A DNA stretch of 9,203 nucleotides from Oscillospiraceae bacterium (lineage in GTDB: Bacteria > Bacillota > Clostridia > Oscillospirales > Acutalibacteraceae): contig WREG01000067.1 of the NCBI GenBank assembly GCA_009779455.1, positions 1-9,203 of the forward strand. The letters are read 5' to 3'. Under the pieces are notes generated by a model. The model was not told where the DNA came from. It saw nothing but the letters and a program-made list of their open reading frames with translations, and did no database searches. Both the position numbers and the translations under genes were made by a program. This document shows, piece after piece, positions 1 to 5,852 of the stretch. Each line of letters starts with the position of its first letter. The first letter of the stretch is position 1.

Positions 1-1298
1 AGCTTTAAGGCCACCGACAGTTCAAGAAGCACGTTTTCCACGGGAACCATAATCGGGTTAAAGCGGATATTCAAAATGGGGTTTATTTCCTGTTCATTGT
101 TTACGGCCATTATATATCTTCCTATTGTGAAACCGTAAGATTTGGTATAATTCTTTCGAAGCTCCGTTTTCTTTTCCGCCGAGAGCCTGTCATTTTCGTC
201 AAAATCCCCGGTGGTCAGGTCGTCAAGGGTATTAAGGAGTAAAGCCCCTGTATCTTCACCCATGATATTGAACATTTTAGCCCTTGCTTTATCAAAATTT
301 GACAAATCGCTGCCTTCGGGAGTTTTCGGTAGCAACAGCTCGTCGCTGATTATTTTAAAAATGTCGTCAATGCCGTTCCCGTTTATAAGGCAGCCGACAG
401 CGCCGTTAAAGAATATAAAATCCGCCCCGCCCGTGGTTTCCGCTATATAGCGGCCCATATAAGCCGGGAAATCGGCGGAAAGCGTGACATTCTGGAACGC
501 CATGCACTCCGGATGCGCACTCAAACAGGCGATATAAAGGTCGTCCGCGTCCGAATTCCGCGCAAACGGCTCAAAACGTAGGCGGGTTATTGTTTTTTCA
601 AAAACCTCGGGCCTTCTCGAATCCCTGAAAACATCAAAATCCGGCGTGATATCGCCTAAATACAGTTTTCCGTCCTGCCTGTTCTCAAAAGCCTCTTTCA
701 TCGACTCCACGGCGAGGGTCTTCACATAGCCGTTATATTCGTCGCTTCTCCCCGTGGTAAAGCTGTCCGGGCCCCAAAGCCCTTGAATGTCCACGGCGCA
801 ATGGGCGTGGGTGCAGGAAACGTTCACGCTTTTTATGCCGTTCGCGGCGGTGAAATCCGCAGCGGCGGCCCGTATTTCAAGAACTTCTTTGTTGCTCAGC
901 CCCACCCCGTCGATAACGCTGAACAAAACGCCCCCCCTGCCGGAGTTGTCGTCTATGTAAACCGTCCGCACAAAGGTGTCGTCCATTACCTCAATGGGAT
1001 GGGCGTCGTTGCTGTACCCCGCGAGATAATATTTTTCGGGGTTTTCCAGTATGTCAAGGGGCGTTGTCACCCTTTTCGCGAACCCCACCGTCCAATAGTC
1101 CGAAACCGCTTCCGTTATAAAGGCTTCGTCCCCCGGCATAAACATTTTTTCGGTGACGGAAAACGGGGGCGCCGAAAATGTAAGCAGCCCCAGCCCCGCA
1201 AGGATGGTCGCTATTACCCTCTTGAACATAGTGACAATCTGCGGTACGGCATTTAAAAACCTCATAATAAGTGAAGGCGTAACTCCTGCCAAATTCAT
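1..1298 (-). CDS. Neutral/alkaline ceramidase-like hydrolase, membrane-anchored N-terminal part (C-terminus beyond the left edge)
   Basis: The frame is open from the ATG at 1298 to the left edge (432 codons, no stop). A GGAGGT at 1307-1312, 8 nt from the ATG, fixes the start. Residues about 28-47 form one hydrophobic segment (VIATILAGLGLLTF) after FKR, so it is a signal anchor or uncleaved signal peptide, with the rest outside. The body resembles the N-terminal domain of neutral/alkaline non-lysosomal ceramidases: a strand ending in VIDGVGLS (about 128-135), then SCTHAHCAVD with H164 and H166, SAHPE with H262, and FFNGAVGCL. In that family the THTH and HP histidines bind catalytic zinc, and the enzyme cleaves the amide bond of ceramide. 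The remaining zinc ligands would lie in the missing part. Substrate here is unknown: bacterial members are diverse, and another amide or ester is possible. The gene is monocistronic at its 5' end and divergent from the tRNA unit. Confidence 0.62.
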   Translation of the reverse strand, partial: MNLAGVTPSLIMRFLNAVPQIVTMFKRVIATILAGLGLLTFSAPPFSVTEKMFMPGDEAFITEAVSDYWTVGFAKRVTTPLDILENPEKYYLAGYSNDAHPIEVMDDTFVRTVYIDDNSGRGGVLFSVIDGVGLSNKEVLEIRAAAADFTAANGIKSVNVSCTHAHCAVDIQGLWGPDSFTTGRSDEYNGYVKTLAVESMKEAFENRQDGKLYLGDITPDFDVFRDSRRPEVFEKTITRLRFEPFARNSDADDLYIACLSAHPECMAFQNVTLSADFPAYMGRYIAETTGGADFIFFNGAVGCLINGNGIDDIFKIISDELLLPKTPEGSDLSNFDKARAKMFNIMGEDTGALLLNTLDDLTTGDFDENDRLSAEKKTELRKNYTKSYGFTIGRYIMAVNNEQEINPILNIRFNPIMVPVENVLLELSVALK

Positions 1299-1361
1299 AA
1301 AAAATTACCTCCGTTGCCATGCTATATTGTTACCTAAAATAATAAGGTATTATGTCAAATA

Positions 1362-1390
1362 ATTATAACAAAATTTTCATAAAATTGCAA
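1362..1390 (-). promoter_or_regulatory. Sigma-A promoter for the ceramidase-like gene
   Basis: On the minus strand, -35 TTGCAA (1390-1385) is followed by a 17-bp spacer and a perfect -10 TATAAT (1367-1362). Transcription would start near 1355, giving a leader of about 57 nt. A small dyad, ATAATA-AGG-TATTAT (1339-1353), lies at the predicted start and could be an operator, but nothing shows that it is used. Confidence 0.6.
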
Positions 1391-1398
1391 TAGCATAC

Positions 1399-1427
1399 TT
1401 GAAAATAATTTATAAATATGATATTAT
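1399..1427 (+). promoter_or_regulatory. Sigma-A promoter for the tRNA-Arg gene
   Basis: TTGAAA (1399-1404), a 17-bp spacer and TATTAT (1422-1427) match the housekeeping consensus with one mismatch in each box. The predicted start near 1434 leaves a leader of about 60 nt before the tRNA. The promoter is back to back with that of the ceramidase-like gene. Confidence 0.6.
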
Positions 1428-1451
1428 TAAATGGTTAGCGGCAAGTTAGCA

Positions 1452-1480
1452 GTAATCAGGCCGGCCGACAGCCTGATTAC
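1452..1480 (+). repeat. Perfect 10-bp hairpin in the tRNA leader
   Basis: GTAATCAGGC (1452-1461) and GCCTGATTAC (1471-1480) are exact inverted copies around a 9-nt loop. No T-run follows, so it is not an intrinsic terminator. It lies between the promoter and the mature tRNA, so it would be part of the 5' precursor that RNase P removes. Just upstream, GTTAGC occurs twice (1434-1439 and 1445-1450). Confidence 0.6.
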
Positions 1481-1492
1481 CGCCTTCAATAG

Positions 1493-1566
1493 CCGCCCGT
1501 GGCGAAGCCGGATATCGCAGCAGATTCCGATTCTGAAGGACGGGGGTTCAAATCCCTCCGGGCGGG
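1493..1566 (+). tRNA. tRNA-Arg, anticodon CCG
   Basis: All four arms fold. The acceptor is CCGCCCG (1493-1499) with CGGGCGG (1559-1565), and G is the discriminator base (1566). The D stem is GCGA/TCGC with loop AGCCGGATA. The anticodon arm is GCAGA-TTCCGAT-TCTGA with anticodon CCG (1527-1529), which reads CGG. The T arm is GGGGG-TTCAAAT-CCCTC. The first anticodon-stem pair is a G-A mismatch and one T-stem pair is G-U; everything else pairs normally. The gene does not encode CCA (CTA follows), so CCA must be added after transcription. A promoter upstream and a terminator immediately downstream make it a single-tRNA transcription unit. Confidence 0.92.
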
Positions 1567-1570
1567 CTAA

Positions 1571-1602
1571 AAGAGATTTTAACGGAAACGTTAAGATCTC
1601 TT
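1571..1602 (+). terminator. Intrinsic terminator of the tRNA-Arg unit
   Basis: AAGAGATTTTAACG (1571-1584) pairs with CGTTAAGATCTCTT (1589-1602) through 14 positions including one T-G wobble, closed by a GAAA tetraloop. TTATTTATATT is partly within and partly after the descending arm. It begins 5 nt after the mature tRNA end. Confidence 0.85.
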
Positions 1603-1741
1603 ATTTATATTGATATTGCTTGCTTTGCGGCGTTTTTTATGTTCCGGCATTTTGGAATAATTTCTAACATAATAGAAGAAAAAACAGCCTTTTTGAATGT
1701 TTTCGGACGCAAATTCGGACACGTTATTGACATTTTAAAAG

Positions 1742-1915
1742 CGTATGCCGCATATATGGCCTTTAGACGAGCATCGGCGCGGCCTGCCTGAGCGCCTAGC
1801 GAAAAGCTACACCATTAGCGGACGCGCCAACGGCAAATGGGCAGAGCTTGCCCGCGAGGAAGACAATCATCGCCGCTTGGACGTTCATTCCGCGTATTTT
1901 CGGTATATGCTGAAT
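1742..1915 (+). pseudogene. Orphan coding-like remnant, possibly the C-terminal tail of a larger enzyme
   Basis: The gap at 1603-1915 is AT-rich to about 1740 and then becomes GC-balanced. From there a plus-strand frame reads as plausible protein for about 57 residues, with segments IWPLDEHRRGLP, GKWAELAREEDNHRRLD and VHSAYFRYMLN. A stop (TAA, 1736-1738) directly precedes it, and the ATG at 1745 has no Shine-Dalgarno. After 1915 the frame stays open only as antisense of the PHP gene. The W-x-x-L ... N-x-R-R-L-x-x-H pattern recalls the beta-sandwich tail of some bacterial FAD-dependent oxidoreductases and other enzymes with accessory domains, but this is from memory and weak. A gene remnant broken at both ends fits best; chance is not excluded. 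Confidence 0.3.
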
Positions 1916-3136
1916 TCAGCTCCCGATCAATTTAACCGCCTGGATTATCTTCAAGTTCATAAATTTTTCGCCGAGCCTTTGGACGCGCTCTTTTCCAGTC
2001 AAAGGCCGCTTCCAATCGTCCGGTGCGATATTCCTGCCGAGAGAGCCGTCGTCGCAGATAAAAGGCTGCGTCAGGACAATCCCGCCCTCGTTTTTGATTT
2101 GCGCCCTTACGTAACAGGTGATATCATCGGTAAAATCGCCCAAATTTATTGTTTCACCCGTACAAAGCGCTTTTTCGTTTGCCACCCATTCAATTATATC
2201 GGCGTTTTCGGCCTTTATTGTGATTGTGCCGCACTCATCGTCCGCAATTATGCGTTTAACGGCTGCGTATTCGCCCGTGCCGCAGAATTCGCCGCCCATT
2301 TCGTTCCGGGCTATTTTGGCGCAGGCGAAAAAAGCGCCGCTTTCCATCGCCGAGCGCAGCGCCGTATTCGAGAGATCCGGCATCATAATCATCTCCGCGG
2401 TCAGGCCGATGCCCTTCAATTCGTGGGAGTCGTCGTTGGCGAAGCCCCAGACAGCCCTGCCCCGCGGGATGGCGTATTGCAGTATGCCGTCCCATAATAT
2501 CCTGTCGCCCTTAGTCACGGAATCAATACGGTTGAATACCTCCATGCCGATGCAGGAATCGTATTTAAGGAAGATATTGCCGAAAAATTTTATGTTTTTC
2601 ATATCGCGGGCAAAAGAGAAATCTTTGTGGGATTTGATAAAATCGCCGGGATGGTTGATAAAACTGACTCCACCGGCCTTGTGGACCCCGGCGACCGCCG
2701 TTTCATAATCGCCTTCCCTGCCCCACTTGCCCTGACCGTATTCGCAGAAAAAACCGTTGACATGGTTTTTCCGCAGGGTGGCGGTATTCAGCTCTATGGC
2801 CCTGTCAACCTCCATCATAGGGCGGCCGCCACGGTCGGAGCCTGTCGTCACCTGCAAATAACGCTCCCCGCTCAAAGGTTCAAGCGTCTTTCTCCACTTC
2901 ATTCCGATTATCGGCACCATTTTGGGTATAACGTCCCATCCGCGGTGTATAACGCCGTGGTCGGCGGTGGCTAAGATATCATAACCCTGTTCATAATAAG
3001 CGTTTACGGATTCTGAAACGGGGATTTTTGCGTCGCTGTAAAGGGTGTGGCTATGCAGATTGGCTTTATATTGTTTCCATGTATCCCAATCAACCGCGGC
3101 GTAAGGGTTTGTTATTTTGTATTTTTCAGAAATCAT
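1916..3136 (-). CDS. PHP-domain metal-dependent phosphoesterase
   Basis: A 406-residue protein with the full set of PHP-fold metal motifs: NLHSHTLYSD (H28, H30, D35), ATADHG (H60), INHPGD (H162), GMEVFNR (E199) and ANDDSHE (D236, H238). PHP proteins use two or three metal ions to hydrolyse phosphate esters. Residues from about 245 to 406 form an extra C-terminal region of unknown role. There is no signal peptide, so it is cytoplasmic. An in-frame ATG exists at 3166, but AAGGTG (3143-3148) sits 6 nt before the ATG at 3136, so the later start is preferred. It lies 163 nt downstream of the UroD-family gene on the same strand. No convincing promoter of its own was found, so co-transcription is likely. 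The natural substrate cannot be told from sequence. Confidence 0.85.
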   Translation of the reverse strand: MISEKYKITNPYAAVDWDTWKQYKANLHSHTLYSDAKIPVSESVNAYYEQGYDILATADHGVIHRGWDVIPKMVPIIGMKWRKTLEPLSGERYLQVTTGSDRGGRPMMEVDRAIELNTATLRKNHVNGFFCEYGQGKWGREGDYETAVAGVHKAGGVSFINHPGDFIKSHKDFSFARDMKNIKFFGNIFLKYDSCIGMEVFNRIDSVTKGDRILWDGILQYAIPRGRAVWGFANDDSHELKGIGLTAEMIMMPDLSNTALRSAMESGAFFACAKIARNEMGGEFCGTGEYAAVKRIIADDECGTITIKAENADIIEWVANEKALCTGETINLGDFTDDITCYVRAQIKNEGGIVLTQPFICDDGSLGRNIAPDDWKRPLTGKERVQRLGEKFMNLKIIQAVKLIGS

Positions 3137-3155
3137 TGGCAACACCTTCTGTATA

Positions 3156-3261
3156 TTATATTTCATGGGTATCTCATTGACGCAATTTGAATTAAATAAG
3201 TGTGTGACATTTCAAGGTTTTGCGGAACTTAACTTGCGCAAACAGGATACCCATGTTATAT
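3156..3261. repeat. Long imperfect inverted repeat in the UroD-PHP gap
   Basis: CATGGGTATC (3164-3173) and GATACCCATG (3246-3255) are exact inverted copies. Pairing resumes outward after two mismatches (3158-3161 with 3258-3261). It also continues inward imperfectly, with TTGACGCAA on one side against TTGCGCAA on the other. In the minus-strand mRNA this would form a long bulged hairpin before the PHP start. It could be a processing or stability element, or a relic of a small mobile element. Confidence 0.5.
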
Positions 3262-3299
3262 TTTTTGAGTTTCAGAGAATAGAACAAGTCTAATAGGTT

Positions 3300-4343
3300 C
3301 TAACTATAATATCCCGCGTATTTTTCCATCGCGTCCATCACTGCGGCGGCGTTTTCGAGGGGTACGCCGGGGTACAGCCCGTATACCATCATAAGGCCGC
3401 CCTGCGGGCTGCCTAATTTCTCCGCTTCTTCGCGGATAAGAGCGTCGATCTGCGTGGGCGTGCCGTGGGGCGTGATGTTCTGCCGGTCAATGTCCAGTTC
3501 TATGCAGACCTTTCCGGCAAAACGTTCTGCTATCCAATCAATCCCGTTGACCAGATCCTGCAAATTCAGCACGTCCACGCCGCAGCCGGTTAAATCGTCG
3601 GCCAGCAGGCGGATGTCGCCGTCGGAGTGCATATGTATGGCCGCGCCCTTGTCGCGGGCAAGCTTCATCATCCGCCGGTATGACGGCTTTATATATTTTC
3701 GGAAATGCGCGGGAGAGAGCATCGGCCCCTGCTGCATACCCAAATCATCGGGGAAACCCATTATGTCCGCGCCGGCCTCCAGCCAATGTTTGACTATTTC
3801 GGTGTTGAACCGTTCCAGCCGCTCAATCAGACGGTTCAGCACGGGGGGTTCGTCCGCGAAATCATACATCAGGTTTTCATAACCGCGCAAATCGCTTAAT
3901 TGCAAAAAAGTATGGCCGTGGCGCAGGCCGGCGGAAACGGTTTTCCCCTCCGCTTTTTGCTTTTTTGCGCGGCTCTTCGCCGAACCACGGTCTATCGGGC
4001 CTATGCCCGTGCAGATATCCGGGTTCGGGCATTCCCAATTTTCAAACGCCGCCCAATCGGCCAAAGGATGCCCTGTCACCGTACCTGTTATACCGTTTAT
4101 TGCGGTAGTCCACACGCAGCCGAAATCGTCGGTATACGGCTGATCTTTTCTTGAATTCAATCTGTAATCGGGGGTATGCCGCCCGGATGGGCGCTTATAT
4201 CTGGGAAACAGTAGCGGATGCGCCTCCATCATGTCGAACAGCGCGTCCTGCGGGTAATAATCCCAGCAGGCGTCGTTTATTGAAAAATTCATGGGTATGC
4301 AGTCCGGCGTTTCAAACCGGATCGCCCGGAGTTTATTGTCTAT
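3300..4343 (-). CDS. Uroporphyrinogen decarboxylase (URO-D) family protein with probable AUA start
   Basis: A 347-residue TIM-barrel protein of the wide URO-D/methyltransferase family. Evidence is the N-terminal LRAIRFETPDCIPM, mid-protein GFPDDLGMQQGPMLSP, the HMHSDGD strand end (H237, H239, D241), VDVLNLQD and the C-terminal GLYPGVPLENA. It lacks the porphyrin-binding RQAGR motif of true uroporphyrinogen decarboxylase, and it has His where the MtaA-type zinc HxC has Cys. A heme-synthesis role is therefore unlikely; corrinoid methyl transfer or another decarboxylation is possible. The first ATG is at 4292, but 17 conserved family residues lie upstream, and AAAGGGTGA (4351-4359) is 7 nt before an ATA codon at 4343-4341. 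The start is either AUA or a mutated ATG. It is first in the minus-strand unit with the PHP gene. Confidence 0.82.
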   Translation of the reverse strand: MDNKLRAIRFETPDCIPMNFSINDACWDYYPQDALFDMMEAHPLLFPRYKRPSGRHTPDYRLNSRKDQPYTDDFGCVWTTAINGITGTVTGHPLADWAAFENWECPNPDICTGIGPIDRGSAKSRAKKQKAEGKTVSAGLRHGHTFLQLSDLRGYENLMYDFADEPPVLNRLIERLERFNTEIVKHWLEAGADIMGFPDDLGMQQGPMLSPAHFRKYIKPSYRRMMKLARDKGAAIHMHSDGDIRLLADDLTGCGVDVLNLQDLVNGIDWIAERFAGKVCIELDIDRQNITPHGTPTQIDALIREEAEKLGSPQGGLMMVYGLYPGVPLENAAAVMDAMEKYAGYYS

Positions 4344-4374
4344 AGCATTTTCACCCTTTATATCAATATGTTTC

Positions 4375-4403
4375 TTGACATTTTATATTTATTTCGATAT
4401 GAT
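4375..4403 (+). promoter_or_regulatory. Sigma-A promoter for the DUF362-sulfatase unit
   Basis: TTGACA (4375-4380), 17-bp spacer, TATGAT (4398-4403). The predicted start is near 4410 with a leader of about 24 nt. It faces and overlaps the minus-strand promoter at 4412-4440, so the two start sites are only about 5 bp apart. Confidence 0.72.
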
Positions 4404-4411
4404 ATATCCAT

Positions 4412-4440
4412 ATTATACTGAGGTGGAGTTCATATGTCAA
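4412..4440 (-). promoter_or_regulatory. Perfect-consensus sigma-A promoter for the UroD-PHP unit
   Basis: Minus strand: TTGACA (4440-4435), 17-bp spacer, TATAAT (4417-4412). Transcription would start near 4405. The spacer contains the Shine-Dalgarno of the DUF362 gene, and the -35 box overlaps that gene's first codons. Confidence 0.72.
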
Positions 4441-5849
4441 CACAAAAACCGTCGGCGGTCACGGTGCGCCGCCTGCTTGCGCCCCATCAGGCCGGGCCTT
4501 TTACGCAATTCAAGCCTCTGCCCGAGGCGCTCAAAGAAGAGGCTTTCGCGGCCGTCGCCGAGATTTTCGACGCCGCGGGGGGCAAAAGCCTGCTTAAATC
4601 AAGCGGCGATGTCTACATCAAGCCCAACGGCATCGACAGCAAGCCTTATTGCCATACGCGCCCCGAGCTTGTGGAGGCTGTGATCGCTTATTGGAAAAAA
4701 GCGGGGGCAAACCGCATATTCCTCTTTGAGAATTCCACGCAGAGCAATTTTACGCGCATGGTGTTCGCCATCACCGGCTACAGTAAAATCTGCCGCCGCT
4801 ACGGCGTGAAAGAGGTATACCTTGATGAAGAAAAAAACATATCTTTTACCTTTAAAGGAAAACAAGCGGAAGAAAAGGAAAAGGACGGCTACCGCCGGAC
4901 AAGCTTTGACATCCCGCTGTTCGTCGCAGATAATCTGATCGAAAAAGCGGATGAAAACCTCTACATAAGCCTGCCGAAGCTGAAAACCCACTCAATGGCC
5001 GGGGTAACTTTGGGCGTTAAAAATCAATGGGCCTTCCCCCAGCAGAACGACCGCCGCCCGGATCATAATTATAACCTGCCGCACAAGCTCGCTGATGTTT
5101 TAGGCTATATACAGCCGGATTTCACCTTGATAGAAGGTATCGAGGCCACGGTCTGCGGTCATTACCCGGCAACCGCCTTCGCGGAGGAATGCATAAAGCC
5201 CTTTAAGGTTTTGATCGGAAGCGCGAATGTCGTTGCGGCGGATATGGTCGGCGCGCGCCTGTTCGGCCTCACACTTGATGACGTACCGCACCTTAAAATC
5301 GCCATAGAGCGCGGTTATTCAAAGGGCGTCCGTTCTTTGGATGATGTGGAGATTATAGGCGATATCTCCGATTTTACCGAAGTTTACCCTTATGATCTGA
5401 TTCAACGTTTCCCGGAAGATGTGAAAATCCTGAAAGGCGGCGAACGCCTCTGCGCGGAAGGCTGCAAGAATAACCCGCTTACCTTGCTTCAAGTATTAAC
5501 CTATGATTATCAGGGCAAGGGGGGATGGACCATGATTATGGGCAAGGGCCATGCCCCGGCGGTTATCGACGCGATATCTGGAAAAGCGCTGGTGATGGGC
5601 CGCTGCGCCGCGGCGGAAGTCGGCGACAGGCTGGCAAAGCGGCTCGGGAAAAAGAACGTCTATTTCAGCGGCCACTGCAACGACCTTTGCGCCACCACAA
5701 ATGCGATGTGCCACCTGATGAAAGTCAGCCCGCTGAAGATGGCGCCACAGCCCCTCGCGCAGTCCGTAAAGGTTCTCACTCTTGCAAAGCTTCACGGCAC
5801 AAAAGCGAACATCCCGTTCCTGCTGGCGGATATATTCAAGGTGGTATAG
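4434..5849 (+). CDS. DUF362-domain protein with a cysteine-bearing C-terminal region
   Basis: 471 residues; AGGTGGAG (4421-4428) lies 5 nt before the ATG. The DUF362 signature is clear: VYIKPNG (K63-N65), an alpha/beta segment EAVIAYWKKAGANRIFLFE (about 81-99), LPKLKTH (K182-H186), LGVKNQWAFP (K196, N197) and FTLIEGIEA. DUF362 proteins are often linked to iron-sulfur or redox proteins, but no reaction is established. The last 130 residues hold six cysteines, C340-x3-C344, C391, and C415-x3-C419 with C426, which could bind a metal or Fe-S cluster, although no classical ferredoxin CxxCxxC pattern is present. No signal peptide or membrane segment is seen. It is first in the plus-strand unit, and its stop lies 3 nt before the sulfatase ATG. 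Confidence 0.85.
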   Translation: MSTQKPSAVTVRRLLAPHQAGPFTQFKPLPEALKEEAFAAVAEIFDAAGGKSLLKSSGDVYIKPNGIDSKPYCHTRPELVEAVIAYWKKAGANRIFLFENSTQSNFTRMVFAITGYSKICRRYGVKEVYLDEEKNISFTFKGKQAEEKEKDGYRRTSFDIPLFVADNLIEKADENLYISLPKLKTHSMAGVTLGVKNQWAFPQQNDRRPDHNYNLPHKLADVLGYIQPDFTLIEGIEATVCGHYPATAFAEECIKPFKVLIGSANVVAADMVGARLFGLTLDDVPHLKIAIERGYSKGVRSLDDVEIIGDISDFTEVYPYDLIQRFPEDVKILKGGERLCAEGCKNNPLTLLQVLTYDYQGKGGWTMIMGKGHAPAVIDAISGKALVMGRCAAAEVGDRLAKRLGKKNVYFSGHCNDLCATTNAMCHLMKVSPLKMAPQPLAQSVKVLTLAKLHGTKANIPFLLADIFKVV

Positions 5850-5852
5850 GTT

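Noticed and set aside
783..1256. Plus-strand open frame of 157 codons opposite the ceramidase-like gene
   Set aside because: It has no Shine-Dalgarno and its composition is typical of an antisense shadow. The minus-strand frame carries recognisable motifs and a good start site.
1054..1320. Minus-strand ATG at 1320 starting an 88-codon frame
   Set aside because: It is out of frame with the ceramidase-like gene, starts before that gene's GGAGGT, and shows no family pattern.
1559..1602. tRNA 3' end as a phage or island attachment site
   Set aside because: No second copy of the tRNA 3' end and no integrase are seen in the window.
3155..3160. Minus-strand TATAAT as a promoter for the PHP gene
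   Set aside because: The only -35-like box (TTGCGT) would be 19 bp away, and transcription would start inside the Shine-Dalgarno.
3137..3166. ATG at 3166 as the PHP start (10 residues longer)
   Set aside because: No Shine-Dalgarno fits it, whereas AAGGTG fits the ATG at 3136.
3280..3302. TAGAAC/GTTCTA hairpin at the UroD stop as a terminator
   Set aside because: The stem is only 6 bp with an 11-nt loop and no U-run follows.
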